63,651 bases of DNA. Source: a virus. The stretch is from the IMG/VR virus record IMGVR_UViG_3300027754_004967, positions 1 through 63,651 of that record; one strand, given 5' to 3'. The notes under the pieces are model-generated. The model did no database searches. It was not told the origin of the DNA and saw nothing but the letters and a program-made list of their open reading frames with translations. Positions within the stretch are counted from its first letter, which is position 1; each line of letters begins with the position of its first letter. Below are positions 5,371 to 12,299 of the stretch, piece by piece. The translations under genes and the position numbers were made by a program.

Positions 5371-5444
5371 GCCCCCTTAATTTAATGGTAAAATACCTGT
5401 TTTGTAATCAGGCTTTGTTGGTTCGATTCCGACAGGGGGCACCA
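5371..5444 (+). tRNA. tRNA-Thr(TGT)
   Basis: Acceptor GCCCCCT/AGGGGGC, D-arm ATTT/AAAT, loop TTTGTAA (TGT), T-loop TTCGATT, CCA encoded. It ends the cluster just before a terminator. Confidence 0.95.
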
Positions 5445-5448
5445 CACG

Positions 5449-5480
5449 GCCGGCATCTAATAATAGATGCCGGCTTTTTT
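5449..5480 (+). terminator. Intrinsic terminator after tRNA-Thr
   Basis: A perfect 10-bp stem (GCCGGCATCT with AGATGCCGGC, loop AATAAT) is followed by six T. It ends the tRNA transcript upstream of the lipoprotein gene at 5515. Confidence 0.88.
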
Positions 5481-5514
5481 GATGATAGCAATCAACAACA
5501 AAGGAACAATCAAC

Positions 5515-5862
5515 ATGAAGCTCGCTAATGTCCTACTTCTTCTTCCTCTCCTCACCCTTGCAGCATGCGGCGGAGATGATGACAAGACCAGCACCGTTGA
5601 TACCGCAGCTTGCGGTGAGGGTGATACCAGCTCGGTCGATACTGCTGTGACTGTCACCTGCACCGACGCCACGGGCACCTACGACGTCGGCGCCACGTGG
5701 ACCTGCGAGGATGGCTGCAACTCCTGCTCTTGCCAGGAGGATGGAACGGTCGCTCAGACCGAGATGGCGTGCCCTGATACCGGTGACACGGGCGGTGAGG
5801 TTCCCCCTGACACTGGCTCCTCTGATACGGGTTCCTCTACCGACACCTCCACCGAGGGTTGA
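5515..5862 (+). CDS. Lipoprotein with small Cys-rich VWC/pacifastin-like domain
   Basis: The ATG at 5515 is preceded by AAGGAA at a good distance. Residues 1-17 form a lipoprotein signal with lipobox LAAC, followed by GGDDDK. Residues about 45-86 contain a Cys-rich motif with spacing like von Willebrand C or pacifastin modules (TWTCEDGCNSCSCQEDG). The tail is Asp/Thr/Ser/Gly-rich. The protein should be anchored in the host envelope. It lies only four bases upstream of the cytochrome c peroxidase gene, so the two are probably co-translated and may act together. Its partner and role are unknown. Confidence 0.85.
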   Translation: MKLANVLLLLPLLTLAACGGDDDKTSTVDTAACGEGDTSSVDTAVTVTCTDATGTYDVGATWTCEDGCNSCSCQEDGTVAQTEMACPDTGDTGGEVPPDTGSSDTGSSTDTSTEG

Positions 5863-5866
5863 TAAA

Positions 5867-6856
5867 ATGATCGCGATTCTTTCCCTGCTCATCGCATGCT
5901 CCGATGCCAGCAACGTTGCGGAGCCCGTAAATCCGCAGATCACGGATGCTGTCACGGTTGATCGTACTAAGCTTGGAGCGTTCCAGCCGCTCCCGGAAAA
6001 CTTCTTCATTGCGGGAGCGGAGCCTTCTCCTGATCTGATCTTTCTCGGTCGCCGTCTCTTCTTTGAGACCCAGCTCTCGGCCGACGCCAACATGTCATGC
6101 TCCACCTGTCATAATGTTGCGAAGGACGGCGCTGATGAGCATAAGTTCTCCCCGGGTCACAAGATGACGCCGGCAGGTCGTAACTCTCCGACGGTCTTCA
6201 ACGCAGCAGGACAGGCTTCCCAGTTTTGGGACGGTCGAGCAAAGACGGTCGAGGAGCAGGCACTCGGTCCTATCCTCGCTGCGGGTGAGATGGCGATGCC
6301 GGATGCCGAGACCGTTGCCCGCGTCCTCAAGGAGGATCCCACCTACGTTGTTGAGTTCGCGAAGGCATTCCCGGGTGAGAAGGATCCCCTCACTTTTGAG
6401 AACGTCGGTGTCGCCATCGGTGCCTACGAGCGAACGCTGGTCACACCCTCCAGGTGGGACGCTTTCCTCCAGGGTGACGATGCCGCTCTCACCAACGACG
6501 AGAAGCGGGGCCTCAATACCTTCATGGAGGTCGGTTGCACGGCATGTCATAACGGCACTCTTCTCGGTGGTGCGTCTTTCATGAAGCTCGGTGCTGTGGA
6601 GCCTTGGCCCAACCAGGCAGACCAGGGGCGATTCGGAGTGACGGGACAGGAAACCGATCGGATGGTCTTCAAGGTGTCTTCCCTTCGCAATTCCACTGAG
6701 ACGGCACCCTACTTCCACGATGCATCTTCCGAGAGCCTGGGCGCAGCCGTCTACATGATGGGAAAGCACCAGCTTGGTAAGTCTCTCACCCCTGAGCAGG
6801 TGACTGATATTGTGAGCTTTCTCGGGTCCACAAAGGGAAATCCAGCTTCCTTCTGA
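5867..6856 (+). CDS. Di-heme cytochrome c peroxidase (CcpA/MauG family), lipoprotein form
   Basis: The 329-residue product carries two c-type heme motifs, CSTCH at 78-82 and CTACH at 224-228, and the family segments LFFETQLS, NSPTVFNA, QFWDGRAKTVEEQALGP and APYFHDA. Enzymes of this family reduce hydrogen peroxide with electrons from cytochromes in the periplasm. The N-terminus MIAILSLLIAC has a lipobox ending at Cys11, so it may be membrane-anchored. I chose the ATG at 5867 over an upstream in-frame start because the latter would overlap the lipoprotein gene and give no signal peptide. The length fits the family. A phage-borne copy is highly unusual; maturation would rely on the host heme-attachment machinery. 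Confidence 0.93.
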   Translation: MIAILSLLIACSDASNVAEPVNPQITDAVTVDRTKLGAFQPLPENFFIAGAEPSPDLIFLGRRLFFETQLSADANMSCSTCHNVAKDGADEHKFSPGHKMTPAGRNSPTVFNAAGQASQFWDGRAKTVEEQALGPILAAGEMAMPDAETVARVLKEDPTYVVEFAKAFPGEKDPLTFENVGVAIGAYERTLVTPSRWDAFLQGDDAALTNDEKRGLNTFMEVGCTACHNGTLLGGASFMKLGAVEPWPNQADQGRFGVTGQETDRMVFKVSSLRNSTETAPYFHDASSESLGAAVYMMGKHQLGKSLTPEQVTDIVSFLGSTKGNPASF

Positions 6857-6861
6857 ACTTT

Positions 6862-6948
6862 GGAGACGTGGGTGAGTGGCTCAAACCAGTCCCTTGCTAA
6901 GGGACCACCGGCGAAAGTTGGTCGCAGGTTCGAATCCTGCCGTCTCCG
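6862..6948 (+). tRNA. tRNA-Ser(GCT)
   Basis: Acceptor GGAGACG/CGTCTCC, anticodon stem GTCCC/GGGAC, loop TTGCTAA (GCT), long variable arm, T-arm GCAGG/CCTGC. CCA is not encoded (GTA follows), unlike most tRNAs of the window, so the host would have to add it. It begins five bases after the peroxidase stop codon. Confidence 0.94.
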
Positions 6949-6979
6949 TACTAACGGCTCCTGATCAGAGATCGTATAC

Positions 6980-7010
6980 ACGGGACCATGCTCGCATGGC
7001 GAAATCCCGT
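6980..7010 (+). other. Stable two-part hairpin, no gene
   Basis: ACGGGA 6980-6985 pairs with TCCCGT 7005-7010 and encloses CCATG-CTCG-CATGG. It lies in the non-coding stretch between tRNA-Ser and the terminator at 7035 and may belong to the same transcript. The function is unknown. Confidence 0.3.
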
Positions 7011-7034
7011 CCAAATCGTAGGTTGGCACAGTTC

Positions 7035-7071
7035 GCGGCTCTGGAGGTATTCCAAAAGCCGCTTTTCTTTT
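7035..7071 (+). terminator. Probable intrinsic terminator
   Basis: GCGGCT (7035-7040) pairs with AGCCGC (7057-7062), with an inner TGGA/TCCA pairing, followed by TTTTCTTTT. It separates the tRNA-Ser transcript from the gene at 7109. Confidence 0.65.
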
Positions 7072-7108
7072 ATCTGATACAGACTTAACGGCATCAGGAC
7101 AAGAACAA

Positions 7109-7408
7109 ATGGCAATTCACATATCAGAAATCAAGCTCCGCCAGATCATCAAAGAAGAATTGTTTCGTGAGTCGAAGGATAACGACCCTCCGGCTGAAAT
7201 TTCTTACGAAGTTGAGGTCCCGCACCGGCCGCATGATCATGATGAGGAGATCGCTGATGCTATCCAGAAAGCTCAGACGAAAGCTATCGACGATCACAGC
7301 GCGAGATATGATATAAGCGATGATCACGGTGATGGATATAAGAAACTTGGGAAGACAAAGGGCGGAAAAATTCGATACAAGGTCTACTTGTCCCATATCA
7401 AGAGGTAG
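7109..7408 (+). CDS. Hypothetical protein with N-terminal LRQIIKEEL motif
   Basis: This 99-residue acidic protein begins with an amphipathic helix containing LRQIIKEEL at residues 10-18. Variants of this motif recur at the N-termini of the proteins at 7421, 14086 and 9567 (minus strand). The I-K-E portion matches the (L/I)-X-E cleavage rule of T4-type prohead proteases, so the helix could be a capsid-targeting propeptide; this is inference. The rest contains His/Asp-rich stretches (HRPHDHDEE) and no known domain. It sits 12 bases upstream of the kinase gene, probably in one operon. Confidence 0.75.
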   Translation: MAIHISEIKLRQIIKEELFRESKDNDPPAEISYEVEVPHRPHDHDEEIADAIQKAQTKAIDDHSARYDISDDHGDGYKKLGKTKGGKIRYKVYLSHIKR

Positions 7409-7420
7409 CAGGAGAAAATT

Positions 7421-7993
7421 ATGAGCTCTACACCGACTCTCCTTCGCCAGCTTATTCGTGAGAGCATCTCTCGACCCAAAATTTACGTTCTTGTCGGACC
7501 TCCCGGAGTCGGAAAGTCGCACTGGGTTCGACAGAACGTGCGTGACGCTTATATCATCAGCAGGGATGACATTGTTGATGCAGTTCGAGCTCCTCACGGA
7601 ATCAAATACAATGACACGTTTGGCCCAGCGGGTCGTCACATCTCAAAGGAAGTTGATAGAGAATTTCGTAATCGTGTCGCGGGAGCAGCCCAGTCGGGTC
7701 AGGATATAGTCGTTGACATGACAAATATGGGGGTCGGTTCCAGAAAGAGCGCTCTGAAAGCCATTGCGGGACGTGAGAGAGAATATGAGAAGATTGCTGT
7801 CTTCTTTGACTATCGCGGGATGGAGAGCAAAGTGCAACGATCGGTCGATCTCCGTGCTGCAGAGCTCCAGGACAAAAACTTGAGCCCTGCAATCATGCAA
7901 AGCATGTTTAATCGTCTGGAACTACCGACACGAGAAGAGGGTTTCGATGATATTATTGTCGTTGACCCGTCAGAGACATTAAATCGTCCCTAG
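7421..7993 (+). CDS. P-loop kinase (AAA_33/polynucleotide kinase-like)
   Basis: The ATG at 7421 follows AGGAG. After an N-terminal LRQLIRES helix (residues 8-15), a Walker A motif GPPGVGKS lies at about 27-34 and a Walker B-like VVDMTN at about 97-102. The SRDD segment at about 49 resembles T4 PseT-type kinases. The 190-residue length fits a stand-alone kinase domain phosphorylating a nucleic acid 5' end or a small molecule. The substrate cannot be told from sequence. The stop codon begins a hairpin that also covers the next gene's ribosome binding site. Confidence 0.82.
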   Translation: MSSTPTLLRQLIRESISRPKIYVLVGPPGVGKSHWVRQNVRDAYIISRDDIVDAVRAPHGIKYNDTFGPAGRHISKEVDREFRNRVAGAAQSGQDIVVDMTNMGVGSRKSALKAIAGREREYEKIAVFFDYRGMESKVQRSVDLRAAELQDKNLSPAIMQSMFNRLELPTREEGFDDIIVVDPSETLNRP

Positions 7994-8018
7994 CTCCTCC
8001 TATAGTTAGAAGAGGAGC
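7993..8018 (+). promoter_or_regulatory. Hairpin sequestering a ribosome binding site
   Basis: GCTCCTC (7993-7999) pairs with GAGGAGC (8012-8018), which contains the GAGGAG Shine-Dalgarno of the lipoprotein gene starting at 8023. The stem would block translation unless opened. It overlaps the kinase stop codon, so upstream translation could melt it. Confidence 0.45.
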
Positions 8019-8022
8019 GACA

Positions 8023-9204
8023 ATGAACAGAATCCCACGTTTACTACTTTTCGCCCTTCTGCTGCCACTCGAGAACGGCTGCATGGATTCTGAGCTTCAT
8101 CCGGTTAAAGATCCGCCTCCGGATGGGACGCCTGCGATCCAGGTCGACCCGGAGTCAATTGACTTTGGGATCGTTCCAGCGGGTGAGAGCTCAGCTAGCA
8201 TCATAACGATGTCATCGGTGGGTTCTGTCGCTCTCAATGTGACAGCGATGCAGATAGGAGAGGGACGAGAGACGTTCACGCTCCTTGAGCCATTGACGGG
8301 AACATATGAGCCTGATGATTCTGTTGAGCTAACGATCACTTACAATTCAGATGGGAGTGAAACAAGCGGTGTCCTTCAAATCCTTTCTAACGATCCTAGC
8401 CATCCTAATACTAGTGTGCCTCTGCTAGCTCACGCAGAGATCAATGTCGATACGGGAGAGACAGGCGATACTGCACCGCCACTTTCGCAACCCGTTGCAG
8501 TCTGCTCCGTTGATCCGATTGAGGTGGAGGCGATTCACGGATCAGCCGATTGGGTCGGAAATTCTTCATACGATTCAGATGGTTCAATCGTTGATTATCG
8601 CTGGACGTTGATCTCGTCACCAGCGGGTGCAACAGCAACAACGCCAGCTGGAACTGCGAATCGTCGTAACTTTGTTCCTGATGTCGCTGGAGAATACATC
8701 GGAGAGCTTGTAGTGGTCGACAACGATGGCCTAGAGTCGGAGCCGTGTCAGGCGACCTTGAACGCCACCGCTGGTAGCGGTCTCTGGATCGAGATGTTCT
8801 GGACCTACTCGGGAGATGACATGGACCTTCACCTCCTGGATGACGGTGGGGTCCTGACGGGAACATCCGACTGCTATTACGCGAACTGCACCTGGGGCGG
8901 ACTTAACTGGGGCGCCGCAGGCACTGCTGACAACCCCGTTCTCGATCTCGATGACATCATGGGAACTGGTCCCGAGAACATCAACATCGACTCACCGGCA
9001 CGAGGGACCTACACGGTCTACGTGCACGACTACCCAGGTTCCGTCTACATGGGTCAGAACGACGTTACGGTGAGTGTGTATCTTGGAGGCTCTCTCATCT
9101 GGACTGACACTAGAAACGTCAACTCGGAAGGTTGCTATGAGCCGTTTGTTGAAGTCAACGTTCCTGGAGGGGCTACGACCGATCTTTACGGCAGCTGTAG
9201 ATGA
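8023..9204 (+). CDS. Large lipoprotein with ASH-like, PKD-like and C-terminal beta domains
   Basis: Residues 1-20 form a lipoprotein signal ending in a lipobox-like LENGC. About 40-135 resembles an ASH/choice-of-anchor-D immunoglobulin fold (IDFGIVPAGESS, then LQILSNDPSHPNTSVPL). A DTGETGDT linker follows. About 150-250 resembles a PKD domain (YDSDGSIVDYRW). The C-terminal part (about 255-393) has GDDMDLHLLDD and TYTVYVHDYPG, like a DUF2135/YfaP-type module, with paired cysteines. This architecture is typical of cell-surface lipoproteins of Myxococcota-like bacteria and suggests capture from the host. It probably sits on the host outer membrane. The function could be receptor masking, adhesion or cell-cell contact; none is shown. 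Confidence 0.88.
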   Translation: MNRIPRLLLFALLLPLENGCMDSELHPVKDPPPDGTPAIQVDPESIDFGIVPAGESSASIITMSSVGSVALNVTAMQIGEGRETFTLLEPLTGTYEPDDSVELTITYNSDGSETSGVLQILSNDPSHPNTSVPLLAHAEINVDTGETGDTAPPLSQPVAVCSVDPIEVEAIHGSADWVGNSSYDSDGSIVDYRWTLISSPAGATATTPAGTANRRNFVPDVAGEYIGELVVVDNDGLESEPCQATLNATAGSGLWIEMFWTYSGDDMDLHLLDDGGVLTGTSDCYYANCTWGGLNWGAAGTADNPVLDLDDIMGTGPENINIDSPARGTYTVYVHDYPGSVYMGQNDVTVSVYLGGSLIWTDTRNVNSEGCYEPFVEVNVPGGATTDLYGSCR

Positions 9205-9350
9205 TTTTTAAGATTGTCGACTACTGGTTCAGGCTCTTCATGTGGATGCTGCTTGATCCGATGGGTCGAACATTTTTCTGGATCTCAGATGTCACGTTGC
9301 TAATTGCGTGCGCATCATTTCTGTGGTACACAAAGGATGAAAAGAAATGA
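9201..9350 (+). CDS. Small membrane protein (49 aa)
   Basis: The ATG overlaps the TGA of the large lipoprotein gene (ATGA), and its own stop overlaps the ATG of the next gene. The peptide is very hydrophobic, with one or two membrane-spanning helices (FRLFMWMLL, then VTLLIACASFLWY) and a charged DEKK tail. The overlaps suggest translational coupling with both neighbours. Its size would suit an accessory lysis or membrane factor, but nothing specific is recognised. Confidence 0.6.
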   Translation: MIFKIVDYWFRLFMWMLLDPMGRTFFWISDVTLLIACASFLWYTKDEKK

Positions 9351-9574
9351 GATGGAGAACGTCAGGTGAGTCACCAGCCGGGAGGCATAAACTCTCGGAG
9401 CCGCGCGCGAAGACAAAGGCACCACATGACCCGACTTATGGTCACGAGCCTGACATGCTTGACGCGCCGGGTCTCATGGTGGAACCTGACGTTCGTCGTA
9501 AGATCGCAAAATACTTCAAGCAGATGAGGCTTCGCGAGATGATAGAGGAAATTATCGATGAGATGATTAGGTGA
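9347..9574 (+). CDS. Small hypothetical protein with C-terminal amphipathic helix
   Basis: This 75-residue protein starts at an ATG overlapping the preceding stop and ends convergently with the minus-strand kinase-fold gene (7-base overlap). The N-terminal half is basic and Pro/Gly-rich. The C-terminal end RLREMIEEIIDEMIR resembles the LRxLIREE helices found at the N-termini of several neighbours. No domain is recognised. Confidence 0.62.
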   Translation: MRWRTSGESPAGRHKLSEPRAKTKAPHDPTYGHEPDMLDAPGLMVEPDVRRKIAKYFKQMRLREMIEEIIDEMIR

Positions 9575-10601
9575 AGTGACCTAGATCAGCCAGAACAAGC
9601 TCACCTGTCTCCGGCCTTAGCATGATGTTGTTTCCGTGAACGTCAGACGGATTGATGTTCATTGACTTTAGATCCTCAAGTGCGCTCACGAGTTCCCGGA
9701 CTCCCTTGATTCTTCCAAGCGGTCCAGGGACTTCTTTCGTCGGCTCTTTCGGAACCGCTCGACGTCCGAGCAAGCTCGTTATTGAGCTCATTATCATCTG
9801 ATTCAACGACTGTATTGAACCAGGTCTGGTGATTCCAAGCGCGCGGCACCAGAGCTCAACTTTCTTTCCAATCGCCGATCTTAGTCCGTCAATGGCCGAG
9901 AGCATTATTCCACTACCTTGATCTGTTACCTCAGGGTCATAAGATGCGGAGACCAGCATTTTCTTAAGTCTGCTGAATTCTTCGGCTGGGTCTGATTTTC
10001 TTGGAGCACCGGCAATCGCTGCGTCGACCGCGCGCTTCGATCTGCTCATTGCCTCATCAACGACTGCTGAGAAAGCTTCACGATCGCTAACAAGAGAGCC
10101 TAAAGAGTGGATGGATCGAGTCGCTGGCTGGGTAATGAGATCGAACATATTTCCCGGTAGCTCCTCGAGTCTCTCCATGACAATGACACCCAGATTCTCT
10201 GGACTTCCAAAGTCATCAGTTGGAAGCGGAACTCCCAGGTCCTCTAGCGTTCTGATCTTATAGATCACTGGCATATGGCGAGCAACCCGGTCTGGTAGTC
10301 TGACAATCGCTTGCTGGGCGCGTTTGTAGCTCTCGATCTCATTCAGGGGCTGAATCTTAAGAATTACGTTTTCATTTCTCTCGTCGACGGCTGAGAATGT
10401 GTAAGCTCCGTACAGCCTCTTGGATCTTGACAGGTATCGAACGTCGGCCAATCCCATCTCTTCTGCGACATCTTTGGCCACACTTTCCATCTTCGCTCGT
10501 CTCTGCACAAACGGATCTGCTGGGACATGGTGGGCTGGTAGTGGCGCGGTGGCGTCCGATTCCAGCATCAAGCGTATCAGCTTTCTTAGGTTTCCGTTCA
10601 T
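9567..10601 (-). CDS. Protein-kinase-fold protein
   Basis: The gene lies alone on the minus strand. The 344-residue product has a possible ATP-binding Lys82 (VILKIQP), a hinge-like VIVMERLEEL around 145-154, and, at the extreme C-terminus, SDVHGNNIML (Asp320, Asn325) followed by LADLG (Asp339), matching the catalytic and metal-binding loops of RIO/ABC1/phosphotransferase kinases. The N-terminus LRKLIRLMLES carries the recurrent tag. I chose the ATG at 10601; a TTG seven codons upstream is possible. It may phosphorylate host proteins or small molecules. The placing of the catalytic loop so close to the C-terminus suggests a reduced C-lobe. Confidence 0.82.
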   Translation of the reverse strand: MNGNLRKLIRLMLESDATAPLPAHHVPADPFVQRRAKMESVAKDVAEEMGLADVRYLSRSKRLYGAYTFSAVDERNENVILKIQPLNEIESYKRAQQAIVRLPDRVARHMPVIYKIRTLEDLGVPLPTDDFGSPENLGVIVMERLEELPGNMFDLITQPATRSIHSLGSLVSDREAFSAVVDEAMSRSKRAVDAAIAGAPRKSDPAEEFSRLKKMLVSASYDPEVTDQGSGIMLSAIDGLRSAIGKKVELWCRALGITRPGSIQSLNQMIMSSITSLLGRRAVPKEPTKEVPGPLGRIKGVRELVSALEDLKSMNINPSDVHGNNIMLRPETGELVLADLGHFT

Positions 10602-10616
10602 CTTGTTAAATATTCG

Positions 10617-10645
10617 TTGCAAATTGAACTCGTCACCAGTATAGT
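10617..10645 (+). promoter_or_regulatory. Sigma70-like promoter for tRNA-Leu(TAA)
   Basis: TTGCAA (10617-10622) and TATAGT (10640-10645) are 17 bases apart, and the tRNA begins 11 bases after the -10 box. It matches the promoter at 1395 closely. It also overlaps the 5' end region of the divergent kinase-fold gene. Confidence 0.55.
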
Positions 10646-10655
10646 CTTTCTGTTG

Positions 10656-10731
10656 GCCCCGGTAGACCAGCGGCAGAGTCAGGAGACTTAAAATCTCTGT
10701 AGGGCGGGTTCGAATCCCGCCCGGGGCACCA
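10656..10731 (+). tRNA. tRNA-Leu(TAA), class I shape
   Basis: Acceptor GCCCCGG/CCGGGGC, anticodon stem GGAGA/TCTCT with loop CTTAAAA (anticodon TAA, UUA codon), T-arm GCGGG/CCCGC, CCA encoded. The variable loop is only about five bases, whereas bacterial tRNA-Leu normally has a long variable arm as in the Leu(TAG) at 4396. Confidence 0.88.
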
Positions 10732-10787
10732 CTCTGTTTATAGTCTCAGTAAAAGAGTTAAAATTAACGTCTCAAAGGAGAAGCACA

Positions 10788-10895
10788 ATGAAGTTCGTCA
10801 TTCTTGCAGTTCTCGGTTCTCTCTTCCTCGGTGGTTGCACCGGTGGTAAGGACGATACCGGCACTGATACGAGCTCTGCCACTACGGCCGAGTGA
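10788..10895 (+). CDS. Tiny Asp/Thr-rich lipoprotein (35 aa)
   Basis: The ATG at 10788 is preceded by AAAGGAG. The peptide has a hydrophobic signal and the lipobox FLGGC, then TGGKDDTGTDTSS, so about 18 mature residues would be displayed on a lipid anchor. It resembles a shortened version of the lipoproteins at 3743 and 5515. A terminator follows directly, so it forms a transcription unit with the tRNA-Leu upstream. Confidence 0.75.
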   Translation: MKFVILAVLGSLFLGGCTGGKDDTGTDTSSATTAE

Positions 10896-10917
10896 TCCTA
10901 AAGCTCAAAATAGAGCG

Positions 10918-10946
10918 ACGGCTGGCACTGGTTGCCAGCCGTTTTC
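10918..10946 (+). terminator. Intrinsic terminator
   Basis: ACGGCTGGCA (10918-10927) pairs perfectly with TGCCAGCCGT (10933-10942) around loop CTGGT, followed by TTTTC. It closes the tRNA-Leu/lipoprotein unit. Confidence 0.82.
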
Positions 10947-10971
10947 ATATTTACGAGCGGAGAAAATTAGC

Positions 10972-11568
10972 ATGCTAACTGCAATTGGCGACGTGATGAG
11001 GAAGTGCTACGATCGTGGATGGATCACAAATCGTGACGGAAATATCTCACTGTGTCGTAATAACTCGAAGACTCTGTACATCACGCCTTCAGGCTGGAGG
11101 AAGACTATCATCCACCCAGAGCATATCGTGAAGTGCAAGCTTGTCGATGACGGCGTAATCGCTCCTTCCGGACAAACCGCAAGCGGTGAGCTTCATATGC
11201 ACTGGCTCATTCAGAAGGATTTCACAAAAACCCGCGCCGTCGTTCATGTTCACGCGACCCATGTGGTTGCAGCAATGTTTGCAGGTTGGGACCTTCAGGA
11301 GCTCGCCAGACAGTTTCCAGAAGTGAACCGGTACACCCGAGTAGGGCCTAACGTACCTGCCCTGCCGGCAACATCACGTGAACTGGGCGATATGACTGGG
11401 GTGCATCTGGGGTGCCTACCGGACGGGTCGCTCCAGTATGATATCGTAGGGCAAGCGAATCACGGGGTCTGCGCAGTCGCTGGTGATCCGTGGTCAGCTT
11501 TTGAGCACGTTGAGCGTCTCGATCACATCTGCGAGATTGTGCTAAAAAGTGGCGTGAAGCCGAAATAA
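10972..11568 (+). CDS. Class II aldolase/adducin-family protein
   Basis: The 198-residue product begins at the ATG at 10972 with GGAG about 9 bases upstream; the longer in-frame extension would read through the terminator. Family marks are NRDGNIS (about 22-28), ITPSGW (about 40), SGELHMH (about 77) and the zinc-binding VVHVHATH (about 95-102). Members cleave or isomerise sugar phosphates (fuculose-, ribulose- or methylthioribulose-phosphate type). The length is slightly short but complete. It could feed the sugar pathways encoded after 29 kb, though it lies far from them. The substrate cannot be assigned. Confidence 0.87.
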   Translation: MLTAIGDVMRKCYDRGWITNRDGNISLCRNNSKTLYITPSGWRKTIIHPEHIVKCKLVDDGVIAPSGQTASGELHMHWLIQKDFTKTRAVVHVHATHVVAAMFAGWDLQELARQFPEVNRYTRVGPNVPALPATSRELGDMTGVHLGCLPDGSLQYDIVGQANHGVCAVAGDPWSAFEHVERLDHICEIVLKSGVKPK

Positions 11569-11618
11569 AGATCACAAATTCGAACTCAGGTTAATATCTA
11601 AAACAAGAGGATTAACTT

Positions 11619-12299
11619 ATGTTCGAATGCGAAAATTGCTCAATCTCTCATGATGCCTCGTATGGAAGCGGAAGATTCTGCAGCGCAAAATGTTCGAGGT
11701 CATTTTCGACTAGATCGAAGAGAAAAGAGATAAATGAAAAAGTCTCAAAGTCTTTGTCTGGTAGAGAATGTCCCAAAGATTTTGAGTGTGATGGGTGCGG
11801 TAAAAAATTCGGTTCGAAGATGGCTCTGATAGGGCACAAGTCAAATTGCGATAAAAATGATGCAAAGCTTGAACGCGAAAGATATAATCAAAACAGATTG
11901 GAAGTCAAGCTAAATGCTTCATTTGAAGAACTTTCAATCATCTTGAAAAGAGAAAAAATTTTCCGTGAACAATCTGGTAAATGTAACCATTGCGGATTAG
12001 AAAACTGGCTCGGACAAAAAATAACTCTAGAGCTTGAACATCGCGATGGAAACACAAATAATAATGACAGATCGAACCTAGAGCTTCTTTGCCCAAATTG
12101 CCATTCTCTAACTCACACGTGGAGAGGCAGAAATAAAAGCAAAAGTAACTCTAGAAAAAGAGTGAGTGATGAAGATCTTTCAGAAGCACTAAAAAGCAGC
12201 TTGTCAATTCGTCAGGCGCTGATTAAAGTTGGTTTAGCTCCTAAAGGTGCAAACTACTTCAGAGCGAAAAAGTTAAAAGAAAATTTAACGGGCCTTTAG
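11619..12299 (+). CDS. HNH homing endonuclease upstream of tRNA-Lys
   Basis: The ATG at 11619 follows AGAGGATT. The 226-residue protein has an N-terminal finger (CENC at about 4-7, FCSAKC at about 21-26) nearly identical in layout to the enzyme at 667, a C2H2-like finger (CDGCGKKF at about 66), and an HNH core with ELEHRDGNTNNND (about 144-156) and LCPNCH (about 164-169); CNHCG near 125 completes the zinc site. The C-terminal region (SIRQALIKVGLAPKG) looks like a helix-turn-helix. The TAG stop lies at bases 8-10 of the tRNA-Lys gene. That tRNA carries a group I intron without an ORF, so this enzyme could be the factor that mobilises it. Confidence 0.9.
   Translation: MFECENCSISHDASYGSGRFCSAKCSRSFSTRSKRKEINEKVSKSLSGRECPKDFECDGCGKKFGSKMALIGHKSNCDKNDAKLERERYNQNRLEVKLNASFEELSIILKREKIFREQSGKCNHCGLENWLGQKITLELEHRDGNTNNNDRSNLELLCPNCHSLTHTWRGRNKSKSNSRKRVSDEDLSEALKSSLSIRQALIKVGLAPKGANYFRAKKLKENLTGL

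Noticed and set aside
5533-6769. Long minus-strand frames of about 190 and 224 aa opposite the peroxidase
   Set aside because: They mirror the GC-rich codon pattern of the strongly supported plus-strand gene and have no motif.
6961-7010. Hammerhead-like CGAAA next to a stem
   Set aside because: There is no CTGANGA between the helices; it is a simple interrupted hairpin.
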